Part shown: piece by piece, positions 8,775 through 19,516 of the stretch | Position numbering within the stretch: position 1 is the stretch's first letter | How the letters are laid out: each line of letters begins with the position of its first letter | Assembly: GCA_036384795.1 (NCBI GenBank) | Contig: DASVLP010000037.1 | Coordinates: 182,150-246,149, forward strand | Length of the DNA: 64,000 nt | Reading direction: 5' to 3' | Source: Andeanibacterium sp036384795 | Lineage (GTDB): Bacteria > Pseudomonadota > Alphaproteobacteria > Sphingomonadales > Sphingomonadaceae | Program-made: the position numbers and the translations under genes | Notes under the pieces: model-generated | Told to the model about the DNA's origin: nothing | What the model saw: only the letters and a program-made list of their open reading frames with translations | Databases searched by the model: none

Positions 8775-10121
8775 TCAGTCCGGAATCTCGTCGTTCAGCC
8801 TGAGCACTTCGCCGGCAAGATAGAGCGAGCCGGCGATCAGCACCGTCTGGTGCCGCTCCGCGCCGTCGCGTTCGAGCCGCGCGGCGAGCTTTTCCAAGGC
8901 ATCGGGCACGTCGGCGGCCGGCTCGGCCAAGGGAATGTCGTACTCGGCCGCGACCCGCGCGATCTCTTCAGGAGAATGATGCTCGTGCCCCGGGATCGGC
9001 ACCGCCCACAGCCGTTCGATCAGCGGCGCGAGCGGCTCGAGGAACTGCGCAACCGGGCGGTTGGACATCATCGCCATCACCAGGTTGACGCGCATGCGCG
9101 GGCCCATCGCGCGGGCGATCGCCTGCGCGGCGTCGGGATTGTGGCCGCCGTCGAGGATGAACTCGGCGCCCGGCACCATTTGAGTGAGCGGCCCTTTTTG
9201 CAGCGTCTGCAGCCGCGCCGGCCAGCGGGTCGCGCGGATCCCCGCGGCCATCGCCTCGGGCGTGACCGCGACGATGCTCTGGTGGCGCAGCATCGCGACC
9301 GCGAGCGCGGCGTTGTCCGCCTGGTGCCCGCCGTGGAGCTTGGGCAGCGGCAATTCGAGCCGCCCGGCCGCGTCGCGGTAATGGATCATCGTGTCGAAAT
9401 GCGCGTCCCATTCCTGCCCGCGCATCGCGACCGGCGCGCCTGCGGCCTTGGCGGTGCGGATGACCTGCTCGGTCGCCTCGGGCGGATAGGCCTGAGTGAC
9501 CAGCGGCGAGCCTTTGCGCGCGATGTGCGCCTTCTCGAATGCGATCCGGGCGAGCGGGACGGTCGGCGTTCCTTCCTCCTCGCGCAGCAGGAAGGCCTCG
9601 TGATCGATCCCGAGCGAGGCGATGCCGCACGCGGCCGGATGCTCGATCACGTTGGTCGCGTCGAACCGCCCGCCCAGGCCGACCTCGATCACGCAGACGT
9701 CGGACGGGATGCGCGAGAAGGCGAGGAACGTCGCCGCGGTGGTGACTTCGAAGAAGCTCGGGCCGAGGTCCTCGCTCTTATCGAGCACTTCGCCGAGCAG
9801 CGCGCCGAGCAGCTGGTCGTCGATCAATTTGCCGGCCAGGCGGATGCGCTCGTTGTAGCGCACCAGGTGCGGCTTGGTCGCCGAATGAACCACGAGCCCC
9901 TGCGCCTCGAGCATGTAGCGCAAGTACGCGCAGGTGGAGCCCTTGCCGTTGGTGCCCGCGACATGGAACGCCGGCGGGATCGACTTCTGCGGATCGCCGA
10001 GGCGCTTGAGGATCTCGTGGATCGTCTCCAGCCCGAAGCGCCCCTGCGGCAGCGACAGCGCCGCCAGCCGGTCGAGCTCGCGCTGGACGTCGGGGTCTTC
10101 GGAGGTGGCGAAGTCTCTCAC
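8775..10121 (-). CDS. folC: bifunctional folylpolyglutamate synthase / dihydrofolate synthase
   Basis: This is a Mur-ligase-fold enzyme (448 aa) that adds glutamate to dihydropteroate and then to folates, in the cytoplasm. The ATP loop GTNGKGS is at 56-62, followed by the family pattern HLVRYNERIRL. The GTG at 10121 (MRDFATSEDP) is chosen because GGGGGAGGA lies 6 bases before it. That ribosome-binding site is part of a family B repeat, not unique leader sequence. The gene follows accD at the end of the trp/pyr cluster; accD-folC is a common proteobacterial pairing. Confidence 0.93.
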   Translation of the reverse strand: MRDFATSEDPDVQRELDRLAALSLPQGRFGLETIHEILKRLGDPQKSIPPAFHVAGTNGKGSTCAYLRYMLEAQGLVVHSATKPHLVRYNERIRLAGKLIDDQLLGALLGEVLDKSEDLGPSFFEVTTAATFLAFSRIPSDVCVIEVGLGGRFDATNVIEHPAACGIASLGIDHEAFLLREEEGTPTVPLARIAFEKAHIARKGSPLVTQAYPPEATEQVIRTAKAAGAPVAMRGQEWDAHFDTMIHYRDAAGRLELPLPKLHGGHQADNAALAVAMLRHQSIVAVTPEAMAAGIRATRWPARLQTLQKGPLTQMVPGAEFILDGGHNPDAAQAIARAMGPRMRVNLVMAMMSNRPVAQFLEPLAPLIERLWAVPIPGHEHHSPEEIARVAAEYDIPLAEPAADVPDALEKLAARLERDGAERHQTVLIAGSLYLAGEVLRLNDEIPD

Positions 10122-10127
10122 GACCAG

Positions 10128-10239
10128 TCCTCCCCCATCGGGGGAGGGGGACCGTGCGAAGCACGGTGGAGGGGGCCTCGCGCGCGCCACGCCCCCTCCG
10201 CCATCGCTACGCGATGCCACCTCCCCCGATGGGGGAGGA
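10128..10239. repeat. family B intergenic repeat, copy 2
   Basis: A 112-bp element between accD and folC with perfect 13-bp terminal inverted repeats (10128-10140 with 10227-10239). Internal hairpins include one with stem ACCGTGC/GCACGGT and a GAA loop. Read on the minus strand, its end forms the folC Shine-Dalgarno. Confidence 0.85.
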
Positions 10240-10251
10240 TCGAAGGCTTGT

Positions 10252-11100
10252 TCATGCCGCCTCCGCGGGAGCCATGTAGTCGAGCAGCCGCGCCAGCGTT
10301 TCGCGCAAGTCCTTGCGCTCCACCACCATGTCCACCATGCCGTGCTTGTGGAGGTATTCGGCGCGCTGGAAGCCTTCGGGCAATTGCTCGCGGATCGTGT
10401 TCTGGATCACCCGCTGGCCGGCGAAGCCGATCAGCGCGCCCGGCTCCGCCAGATGCACGTCGCCCAGCATCGCGTAGCTCGCGGTGATCCCGCCGGTGGT
10501 CGGATCGGTCAGCACGACGATGTACGGCAGCCCCGCGGCCTTCAGCCGCCGGGTCATCACCGTGGTGCGCGGCATCTGCATCAGGCTGAGGATGCCTTCC
10601 TGCATCCGCGCGCCGCCGCCGCTGGCGCAGACCACGAAGCCGCATTTCTCGTCGAGCGCCTTCTGCGCGCCGGCGCAGAACGCCGCGCCCACCGCCATGC
10701 CCATCGAGCCGGTCATGAAGAAAAAGTCCTGCACGCCGACCACCGCCTTGTGCCCCAGGATCCGGCCGAACGCGACGGTCAGCGCCTCAGGATGCGGGTT
10801 CTCGGCGCGGGCGGTCTTCAGGCGCTCGGTATAGCGCTTGGAATCGCGGAACTTGAGCGGGTCTTCCTTGACCTTTGGCGCGGGCAGCAGCTCGTAGCCT
10901 TCGTCCATCAGCTGGGCGAGGCGCACGTCGGTGCCGATCCGCCCGTGATGGCCGCAGCGCGGGCAGACGTTGAGGTTTGCCTCGTAGTCCTGCGTGAACA
11001 GCATCTCACCGCAGTTCGGGCACTTGACCCACAGGTTCTCGGGCGCCTCGCGCTTGGCGCCGAAGGACAGAACGTTGCGGACGCGGGTGAGCCAGCTCAT
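10252..11100 (-). CDS. accD: acetyl-CoA carboxylase carboxyltransferase beta subunit
   Basis: This is the 282-residue subunit that, with AccA, transfers the carboxyl group from biotin to acetyl-CoA for fatty-acid synthesis. An N-terminal four-Cys zinc ribbon (Cys27, 30, 46, 49) precedes the crotonase-fold carboxyltransferase domain, with the SGGGARMQEG segment typical of the family. The start ATG overlaps the trpA stop (ATGA), so the gene is coupled to trpA. A family B repeat separates it from folC downstream. Confidence 0.97.
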   Translation of the reverse strand: MSWLTRVRNVLSFGAKREAPENLWVKCPNCGEMLFTQDYEANLNVCPRCGHHGRIGTDVRLAQLMDEGYELLPAPKVKEDPLKFRDSKRYTERLKTARAENPHPEALTVAFGRILGHKAVVGVQDFFFMTGSMGMAVGAAFCAGAQKALDEKCGFVVCASGGGARMQEGILSLMQMPRTTVMTRRLKAAGLPYIVVLTDPTTGGITASYAMLGDVHLAEPGALIGFAGQRVIQNTIREQLPEGFQRAEYLHKHGMVDMVVERKDLRETLARLLDYMAPAEAA

Positions 11101-11887
11101 GCGGGCACCTTTCGGGCATTGTGCACCGCCTTGGCAAGCGCAGCGGTGTATTCGCGCAGCGGGCCGGCGGCGCCCTTGCCGTGCTTGCCGACGATTTCGA
11201 CCAGCGCCGAGCCGACCACCACGCCGCCCGCCACGCGCGCGATAGCTTCGGCCTGCTCTGGCGTGCGCACGCCGAAGCCGACGGCGACTGGCAGCGGCGT
11301 TGCGCGTTTCAGGCGCGCGACCGCATTGTCGATCGATTCGAGCGCCGCCTGCTGCTTGCCGGTGATCCCGGCGACCGACACGTAATAGAGGAACCCCGAG
11401 CTGCCATCGAGCACCGCGGGCAGGCGCGCCTCGTCGGTGGTCGGCGTCGCAAGGCGGATCAGCGAAACGCCGGCCGCGCGCAAGGCGGGGCCAAGCTCCT
11501 GGTCTTCCTCGGGCGCGAGATCGACGCAAATCACCCCGTCGACCCCGCAGCCCCGGCATTCGTTGGCGAACCACTCCGCGCCGCGGCGGGCCATCGGATT
11601 GGCATAACCCATCAGCACCAGCGGCACGTGCGGGTGGCGGTCGCGGAATTCGTTGGCGATCATCAGCACGTCGCGCGTGGTGGTGCCCGCGCCGAGCGAG
11701 CGCAAGTTCGCTGCCTGGATCGCCGGCCCATCCGCCATCGGATCGGTGAACGGCATGCCCAGCTCGATCACGTCCGCGCCGCCCGCGACCAGCGCGTCGA
11801 GGTTGGCCGCGGTGTCGCCGTCGCCCGCGGTGATGAACGCGACGAGGGCGGGGCGGCCTTTGCCGAAGGCGTTAGCGAAACGCCCGC

Positions 11888-11891
<4 letters not shown>
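11097..11891 (-). CDS. trpA: tryptophan synthase alpha subunit
   Basis: This 264-residue TIM-barrel enzyme cleaves indole-3-glycerol phosphate to indole and passes indole to TrpB through the intersubunit channel. The catalytic acids correspond to Glu43 (IELGMPFTD) and Asp54 (PMADGP). The start overlaps the trpB stop by four bases, and its own stop overlaps the accD start, so trpB-trpA-accD are translationally coupled. Confidence 0.97.
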
Positions 11892-13098
<1,207 letters not shown>

Positions 13099-13102
<4 letters not shown>

Positions 13103-13740
13103 AGCGAGCGGGCCGCTTGGCAGAAGGCCGCGATCCTGTCCACATCCTTGACCCCCGGCGCGCTCTCGACGCCCGAGCTCGTGTCGACCATCGGCGCGTG
13201 AGTGATCGCCAGCGCCGCGGCGACGTTGTCGGGGGTCAGGCCGCCCGCCAGCCCCCACGGCTGCGCGCTTTTGTGGCCGGCGAGCAGCGACCAGTCGAAC
13301 ACCAGGCCCATCCCGCCGGGCAGCGCGCCTTTCGGCGTCTTGGCGTCGAACAGGATCAGGTCCGCCGCGCCGCGATAGGCTTCGGCCATCCCCACATCGG
13401 CCGCCGCCGCGACCGGCAGCGCCTTCCATACCGGCAGCCCGAAGCGGATTTTCACCTCGGCCGCGCGGTCGGGCGTTTCAGAGCCGTGGAGCTGGACCGC
13501 GTCGAGCTTGCCGGCATCGATCGCCAGCGCGATCGCGTGATCGTCGGCATTCACGAACACGCCGACCTGGGCGATGGCATCGCCCGCGCGCGCGGCCAGC
13601 TTCGCCGCATCGCCCAGCGCGAGACAGCGCGGGCTGGGTGCGTGGAAATTGAACCCCACGTAGTCCGCGCGCGCGACGATCGCCGCATCGAGCGCGTCGG
13701 GCGCGGTAACCCCGCAAATCTTGATCTTCGGCGCGGCCAT
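13099..13740 (-). CDS. trpF: phosphoribosylanthranilate isomerase
   Basis: This 213-residue TIM barrel carries out the Amadori rearrangement of phosphoribosylanthranilate in tryptophan synthesis. The catalytic Cys lies in KICGVT (Cys9), and the general-acid Asp in MVDTSSGVE near the C-terminus. The ATG at 13740 gives the family N-terminus. It lies 11 bases after pyrF and overlaps trpB at its stop, within one minus-strand operon. The earlier trp genes (trpEGDC) are not in the window. Confidence 0.95.
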
Positions 13741-13751
13741 CTCGCTCTCGC

Positions 13752-14426
13752 TTACAGCGTCGCCTCGATTGCCCGGGCGGCAGCGACCGGGTCTTCCGCG
13801 CGGCTGATCGGGCGGCCGACCACCAGCAGGCTCGCGCCGCGGTCGCGCGCCTCGCGCGGGGTGACCACGCGCTTCTGGTCGGCGACGCTGTGCTCCGGCA
13901 GGCGCAGGCCGGGCACGACGAAGAACCCGTCCTTCCACAGCTTGTGGACCTGCTCGACCTCGTGGCCGGAACAGACGATCCCGTCGAGCCCGGCGCGCTG
14001 CGCCAGCTCGGCGAGGCGCATCACCTGGTCGCGCGCCGAACCTTCGATGCCGGTGCGCTTCAGGTCGTTGCCGTCGAGGCTGGTGAGGGTGGTGACCGCG
14101 ACCACCCGGGTGCCGTTCGCCGCCGCGGCTTTCGCATCCTCCATCATCGCCAGCCCGCCGCTGGCGTGGACCGTCACCACCGCCGGTTCGAGCACGTGGA
14201 TCGCCTGCATCGCGCCGGCGACGGTGTTGGGGATGTCGTGCAATTTGAGGTCGAGGAAAATCGGCAGGCCGACGTGGGCGATCTCGTGCACCCCGTGGTG
14301 GCCGTGGGCGCAGAAGAACTCGAGCCCCAGCTTGACCCCGCCGACATGCGCCTTGACCTTGCTCGCGAGCGCCTTGGCGGCGTCGAGCTGGGGCAGGTCG
14401 AGGGCGAGATAGACGGGATTGCTCAA
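13752..14426 (-). CDS. pyrF: orotidine 5'-phosphate decarboxylase
   Basis: This 224-residue type I OMP decarboxylase makes UMP. The catalytic Lys/Asp network sits in DLKLHDIPNTV. The start codon appears to be TTG at 14426, preceded by AGGTGA; it gives the usual MSNPVYLALD N-terminus, and no ATG or GTG fits better. It sits between the LapA-like membrane gene and trpF, so pyrimidine and tryptophan synthesis share a transcript, an arrangement I recall from other sphingomonads. Confidence 0.94.
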   Translation of the reverse strand: MSNPVYLALDLPQLDAAKALASKVKAHVGGVKLGLEFFCAHGHHGVHEIAHVGLPIFLDLKLHDIPNTVAGAMQAIHVLEPAVVTVHASGGLAMMEDAKAAAANGTRVVAVTTLTSLDGNDLKRTGIEGSARDQVMRLAELAQRAGLDGIVCSGHEVEQVHKLWKDGFFVVPGLRLPEHSVADQKRVVTPREARDRGASLLVVGRPISRAEDPVAAARAIEATL

Positions 14427-14429
14427 AGG

Positions 14430-14735
14430 TCAGTCACCTGGTTCTGCAGTCATCGAAGGATGGTCGGGGTTGGGCGGAGCGGCGGCGGCGGCCGCGTTGC
14501 GCACCGCCGTCTCGAGCGAGTTGATCCGGCGCTTCAGCCGCCAGCGCGTGCCGGTATGCACCGCCCACACCGGCAGCAGGCCGAGCAGGAACGAGACGAT
14601 CACCAGCGCCGGGATCTTGGTTTCGAGCACCAGGTCTTCCCAGATCTTCACTTGTACCGGGGTCCAATTGTTGATCGAGAAGATCACCAGCGCGACCACC
14701 AGCAGCACCCAGAGGATCGTGCGGATGATACTCAT
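14430..14735 (-). CDS. LapA-domain (DUF1049) small inner-membrane protein
   Basis: This is a 101-residue protein with two hydrophobic helices (about 5-22 and 43-63) separated by an NNWTPVQVKIWEDL segment, then a basic region and a short helix, as in LapA/YciS proteins. E. coli LapA assists lipopolysaccharide assembly control with LapB; no lapB is visible here. ATG at 14735 is preceded by GGAAAGG. It is the first gene of the lapA-pyrF-trpF-trpB-trpA-accD operon, three bases before pyrF. Confidence 0.8.
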   Translation of the reverse strand: MSIIRTILWVLLVVALVIFSINNWTPVQVKIWEDLVLETKIPALVIVSFLLGLLPVWAVHTGTRWRLKRRINSLETAVRNAAAAAAPPNPDHPSMTAEPGD

Positions 14736-14808
14736 CGGCGGGCCCTTTCCTGCGGTTCCTCTTGGGTTCGATGCTAGCATCTTGCGGGCGGATGGGAAGG
14801 TTCGAAAG

Positions 14809-14952
14809 CCCTCTCCCCTACAGGGAGAGGGTTGGGAGAGGGGACTGGCGCGAGTTTCGGCCCCTCTCAACTTCGGCTAAGCCGCTTTGCGGCCAAGCCT
14901 TCGTATCTCTCCCCTGGAAGCGAAGCTGGCCCAAAGGGCCAACGGGAGAGAG
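14809..14952. repeat. family B intergenic repeat, copy 3
   Basis: About 144 bp between purB and the lapA-like gene. It starts with a CCCTCTCCC...GGGAGAGGG hairpin and ends in GGGAGAGAG, with internal palindromes around GGCCCCTCTC and GGCCCAAAGGGCC. It resembles copy 1 more than copies 2 and 4. Confidence 0.7.
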
Positions 14953-14957
14953 CCGGT

Positions 14958-16268
14958 TCATCCGAACACCCGCGCGAAAATGTGGTCGACCTGCTTGAAG
15001 TGATAGTCGAGATCGAACAACGCATCGAGCTCGGCCGGCCCCACCGCCTCGGTGACTTCGGAATCGCCCTTGAGCAGCTCGAGCAGCGACAGCTTGCCGT
15101 CGCTTTCCCATACTTTCATCGCGTTGCGCTGGACCAGCCGGTAGGCGTCCTCGCGGCTCACCCCGGCCTGGGTCAGCGCCAGCAGCACGCGCTGCGAGTG
15201 GACCAGCCCGCCCATCCGGTCGAGGTTGGCCTGCATCCGCGCCGGATAGACCAGCAATTTGTCGACCACGCCGGTCAGCCGCGCGAGCGCGAAATCGAGC
15301 GTGATCGTCGCGTCGGGGCCGATGAAGCGCTCGACCGAGGAATGGCTGATATCCCGCTCGTGCCACAGCGCGACGTTTTCCAGCGCCGGGGTGACGGCCG
15401 ATCGCACCACCCGCGCGAGGCCGGTCAGGTTCTCGGTCAGCACCGGGTTGCGCTTGTGTGGCATCGCGCTGGAGCCCTTCTGGCCGGGCGCGAAATACTC
15501 CTCCGCCTCGAGCACTTCGGTGCGCTGCAGGTGGCGGATCTCGGTCGCGAGCCGCTCGATCGAACTCGCGATCACCCCCAGAGTCGCGAAATACATCGCG
15601 TGGCGGTCGCGCGGGATCACCTGGGTTGAGACCGGCTCGATCGCGAGCCCGAGCTTCGCGGAGACGTATTCCTCCACCGCCGGGTCGATATTGGCGAACG
15701 TGCCCACAGCGCCGGAAATCGCGCACGTCGCGATGTCCGCGCGCGCGGCTTCGAGGCGGGCGCGGGCGCGGGTGAATTCGGCGTAAGCCTCGGCGAGCTT
15801 CAATCCGAACGTGGTCGGCTCGGCATGGATGCCGTGGCTGCGCCCGATCGTCGGGGTGTACTTGTGCTCCTCCGCCCGGCGCTTGAGCGCGGCGAGCAAG
15901 GCGTCGAGGTCTTCGAGCAGCAAGTCCGAAGCACGCGCGAGCTGCACGCTGAGCGTGGTGTCGAGCACGTCCGAGCTGGTCATGCCCTGGTGCATGAACC
16001 GCGCCTCTTCGCCGACATTGTCCGCCACCCAGGTCAGGAACGCGATCACGTCGTGCTTGGTCACCGCCTCGATCGCGTCGATCGCCTCGACGTCGATCGT
16101 GGGGTTCGTGGCCCACCAGTCCCATAATGCCTTCGCGGCACTCGGCGGGACGACGCCCAGCTCACCGAGCTTCTCGGTCGCATGGGCCTCGATCTCGAAC
16201 CAGATGCGGTATTTCGCTTCCGGCTCCCAGATCGCGGTCATCGCGGGGCGGGCATAGCGGGGGACCAT
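14958..16268 (-). CDS. purB: adenylosuccinate lyase
   Basis: This 436-residue fumarase/aspartase-superfamily enzyme catalyses two beta-eliminations in purine synthesis (SAICAR to AICAR, adenylosuccinate to AMP). The superfamily signature GSSAMPHKRNP is present, as are the catalytic-His region (GRSHGIHAEP) and TSSDVLDT. ATG at 16268 (MVPRYARP) is preceded by GGAG; the TTG two codons upstream is rejected. It is transcribed toward the pyr/trp operon but separated from it by a family B repeat, and diverges from the histidine kinase gene. Confidence 0.97.
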   Translation of the reverse strand: MVPRYARPAMTAIWEPEAKYRIWFEIEAHATEKLGELGVVPPSAAKALWDWWATNPTIDVEAIDAIEAVTKHDVIAFLTWVADNVGEEARFMHQGMTSSDVLDTTLSVQLARASDLLLEDLDALLAALKRRAEEHKYTPTIGRSHGIHAEPTTFGLKLAEAYAEFTRARARLEAARADIATCAISGAVGTFANIDPAVEEYVSAKLGLAIEPVSTQVIPRDRHAMYFATLGVIASSIERLATEIRHLQRTEVLEAEEYFAPGQKGSSAMPHKRNPVLTENLTGLARVVRSAVTPALENVALWHERDISHSSVERFIGPDATITLDFALARLTGVVDKLLVYPARMQANLDRMGGLVHSQRVLLALTQAGVSREDAYRLVQRNAMKVWESDGKLSLLELLKGDSEVTEAVGPAELDALFDLDYHFKQVDHIFARVFG

Positions 16269-16428
16269 CGACAACTCCGGTGTGGAACGGGACGCGAGCA
16301 GCCGCTAGGGCCGGCGATGGGAGAAGGCAAGCCGCAGCCTCATTCGCGCGGGTTGATGCACGAGCGTGCAACCGAATCCCGTTTCGTGCGTTCGTGGTTG
16401 AATAAGCGCGTGTATTTCGGGGTGGGGA

Positions 16429-19410
16429 ATGAGTTCCGCTAGCGGCCGGCAAACGATCACCGCCGATGAATGGCGTCAGATCGTCGACAGCGCGATAGAG
16501 ACCGCGATCATCAGCACCGATCGGGAAGGCCGCGTGACCAGCTGGAACGAAGGCGCTGCGCGCATCTTCGGCTGGTCCGAAAGCGAGATGCTGGGACAAA
16601 CGGTCGCCCGGCTGTTTCCGGAAAAGCTCGGCGAAAGGGCAATCGCATCGGAGATGCACGACGCGCTACTGCTGGGGCGCGGCGGCGGCGAAGAAGGCTG
16701 GCGTGTGCGCAAGGACGGCACGCATATCTGGGCCGCCGGCGAGATGACCCCGATCCGCGACGCGACCGGCGAGGTGATCGGGTTCACCAAGATCGTCCGC
16801 GACCGTTCGTTCAGTCGCCAGGCCGAAGAGGATATACTCGAGGAGCGTCGGGCGCTCGAAATCCTCAATCGCGCCGGCTCGGCGCTCGCGGTCGAGACCG
16901 ACCTGCACAAGCTGGTGCAAGTGGTCACCGATGCCGGCGTGGAGCTGACCGGCGCGGAATTCGGCGCGTTCTTCTACAACGTGCTCGACCAGAGCGGCGA
17001 ATCCTACACGCTCTACACACTGTCGGGCGCGCCGGTCGAAGCGTTCTCGAAGTTCCCGATGCCGCGCAACACGCAAGTATTCGCCCCGACTTTCAACGGC
17101 GAGGGCATCGTCCGGTCCGACGACATCACCAAGGATCCGCGCTACGGCAAGAACGCGCCGCGCAAGGGCATGCCCGAAGGCCACCTGCCGGTCCGCAGCT
17201 ATCTCGCGGTGCCGGTCATCTCGCGCAACGGCGAAGTGCTCGGCGGCTTGTTCTTCGGTCACGCGAAGACCGGCGTGTTCACCGAGAGATCGGAACGCGG
17301 CCTGGCAGGTCTTGCCGCTGAGGCTGCGGTGGCAATCGACAACACCCGGCTGTTCCAGGCGCTCGAGCGCGAGCTCGAGCAGCGCCGGCAGGCCGAAGCC
17401 GAGCTCGCGGACAGCGAAGCGCGCCTGCGCATCGCGAACGAAGCGGCGGACATCGGAACCTGGGACTTCAACCCACAAGGCGGCGAATTGCGGTGGGATT
17501 CCAAATGCAAGGAACTGTTCGGCCTCTCGCCGGATTCCGCCGTCGCTTACGACACGGCGTTTCTCGCCGGGCTTCATCCCGAAGACCGCGAACGCGCCGA
17601 CGCCGCCGTGCAGCGCGCGCTCGATCCGGAAGGCTCGGGCAAGTACGAGCTCGAATACCGCACCCTCGGGATCGAAGACGGCGTCGAACGCTGGATTTCG
17701 GCAAGCGGCCGCGCGATCTTCGTCGACGGGAAGGCGCAACGCTTCATCGGCACCGTGATCGACATCACCGCCCGCAAGCAGACGGAGGCTCGGCTGAAGG
17801 AGTTGAACGACCGCCTGGAAGAGCAGGTCGAGGCCGAAGTCAGCCGCCGCGCGCAAGCCGAGGAAGCGTTGCGCCAGGCCCAGAAGATGGAGGCCGTGGG
17901 ACAGCTTACCGGCGGAATCGCGCACGATTTCAACAATCTCCTGACGATCGTCACCGGCAACATCGGGCGCGCCCAGCGCGCGCTGGAGGCGGCGAGCTTC
18001 GTCGATCCGCGCACCCACCGCTCGCTCGATCACGCAATGAAGGGGGCGGAACGCGCGGCGGCGCTGACCCAGCGCCTGCTGGCGTTCTCCCGCCGCCAGC
18101 CGCTGGCGCCCAAGCCGATCGATCTCGACAAGCTGGTGACCGGCATGTCGGACTTGCTCGAGCGCTCGCTCGGCGAGCTGATCCGGCTCGAGATCGTCAC
18201 TTCGCCGGGGCTGTGGCGGGTCGAGGCCGATCCCAACCAGCTCGAAAGCGCCTTGCTCAATCTCGCGCTCAATGCGCGCGATGCAATGCCCAAAGGGGGC
18301 GTGCTGACGATCGAGACCGCCAATGCCCGGCTCGATGAAAGCTACGCTGCCCAGCAATCCGAAGTGCCGCCCGGCCAATACGCGATGATCGCGGTCACCG
18401 ATACCGGCGCCGGCATGTCGAAGGACGTGCTCGAGCGCGCGTTCGAGCCGTTCTTCACCACCAAGGAAGTGGGCAAGGGCACCGGCCTGGGGCTGTCGAT
18501 GATCTACGGGTTCGTCAAGCAATCGGGCGGGCACGTGAAGATCTATTCGGAAGAAGGCCACGGCACGACGATCAAGATCTACCTGCCGCGGCTGCTGAGC
18601 GACCCCGTCGATGGCGAACTTCCGGAAGAGCTGGCCGGCGGCGTCGAGGGAAGCCCGCGGCGTGAACTGGTGCTGGTGGTCGAAGACGACGACGACGTGC
18701 GGACCTACACGGTCGAATCGCTGCAGGAGCTGGGCTACCAGGTTATCGAGGCGCATGACGGGCCGTCCGCGCTGCGCCTGATCGCCCAGCACGGCGCTCC
18801 GATCGACCTGCTGTTCACCGACGTCGTGATGCCGGGGATGAGCGGTCGCGAACTGGCCGACGAAGCGCGCAAGCTGCAGCCGACGCTGCGCGTGCTGTAC
18901 ACCTCCGGCTATACCCGCAACGCGATCGTCCACGGCGGGCGGCTCGATCCCGGGGTCGAGATGATCATGAAGCCGTTCACGTTCGAGGCGCTGGCGGAAA
19001 AAGTGCGCGACATGATCGACAACGCGCTGGGCAGCGTGCTGCTGGTTGACGGCGAGCCGACCGTGCGCACGCTGATCCGCGAATCTTTGTCGAGCGGCGG
19101 AATCCGCGCCGAAGTGGCCGCAACTGCGGCGGAGGCGCTCGGCAAAATACGTGCCGCGCAAGGGCGCTACGGCGCGGTGATCCTGGACGACGAGCTGCCC
19201 GACAGGCCGGGCGACGCCTTGTTCCGCGAGCTGCGGGCGCTGCACCTCGACCTGCCGGTGGTGATCGCCTCGTTAGGGCGCGCGGACGAGTTGCGGCAAC
19301 TGTTCGGCGAAGATCGCTGCCTGGCGATCATCTCCAAGCCCTATACGGCGGCGGCGCTGCAGGAAACGCTCGTCACGCTGGGCGTGCAATGCAAGGGCTC
19401 CCAAGGCTGA
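16429..19410 (+). CDS. soluble hybrid histidine kinase: PAS-GAF-PAS-HisKA-HATPase-REC-REC
   Basis: This is a 993-residue sensor kinase without membrane segments. Domains in order: PAS (about 12-130, with the TSWNEGAARIFGWSESEMLG core), GAF (about 150-310), second PAS (about 325-450), coiled-coil linker, HisKA with H-box GGIAHDFNNLL (His about 499), HATPase_c (GTGLGLSM), then two receivers. REC1 (about 745-865) has acceptor Asp798 (TDVVMPG). REC2 (about 868-990) has a probable acceptor Asp920 (DDELP) but a reduced acidic pocket (VDGEP). The GAF could bind a chromophore or ligand, though I see no classic phytochrome Cys. The start is adjacent to GGGGTGGGGA. No partner regulator is adjacent. Confidence 0.9.
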   Translation: MSSASGRQTITADEWRQIVDSAIETAIISTDREGRVTSWNEGAARIFGWSESEMLGQTVARLFPEKLGERAIASEMHDALLLGRGGGEEGWRVRKDGTHIWAAGEMTPIRDATGEVIGFTKIVRDRSFSRQAEEDILEERRALEILNRAGSALAVETDLHKLVQVVTDAGVELTGAEFGAFFYNVLDQSGESYTLYTLSGAPVEAFSKFPMPRNTQVFAPTFNGEGIVRSDDITKDPRYGKNAPRKGMPEGHLPVRSYLAVPVISRNGEVLGGLFFGHAKTGVFTERSERGLAGLAAEAAVAIDNTRLFQALERELEQRRQAEAELADSEARLRIANEAADIGTWDFNPQGGELRWDSKCKELFGLSPDSAVAYDTAFLAGLHPEDRERADAAVQRALDPEGSGKYELEYRTLGIEDGVERWISASGRAIFVDGKAQRFIGTVIDITARKQTEARLKELNDRLEEQVEAEVSRRAQAEEALRQAQKMEAVGQLTGGIAHDFNNLLTIVTGNIGRAQRALEAASFVDPRTHRSLDHAMKGAERAAALTQRLLAFSRRQPLAPKPIDLDKLVTGMSDLLERSLGELIRLEIVTSPGLWRVEADPNQLESALLNLALNARDAMPKGGVLTIETANARLDESYAAQQSEVPPGQYAMIAVTDTGAGMSKDVLERAFEPFFTTKEVGKGTGLGLSMIYGFVKQSGGHVKIYSEEGHGTTIKIYLPRLLSDPVDGELPEELAGGVEGSPRRELVLVVEDDDDVRTYTVESLQELGYQVIEAHDGPSALRLIAQHGAPIDLLFTDVVMPGMSGRELADEARKLQPTLRVLYTSGYTRNAIVHGGRLDPGVEMIMKPFTFEALAEKVRDMIDNALGSVLLVDGEPTVRTLIRESLSSGGIRAEVAATAAEALGKIRAAQGRYGAVILDDELPDRPGDALFRELRALHLDLPVVIASLGRADELRQLFGEDRCLAIISKPYTAAALQETLVTLGVQCKGSQG

Positions 19411-19516
19411 GCAGGGGGGAAATCGGGTGCCATTCTCCCGATTGCACCCCCGGTAACCCTCTGCCAAGATCGTCCTTGTATGCCGGCTCGATCGGCCGTG
19501 CGCTAAAGGGAACTCG

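Noticed and set aside
16666..19245. 859-residue minus-strand ORF opposite the histidine kinase
   Set aside because: Composition is typical of an antisense frame; the plus strand has complete kinase and receiver motifs.
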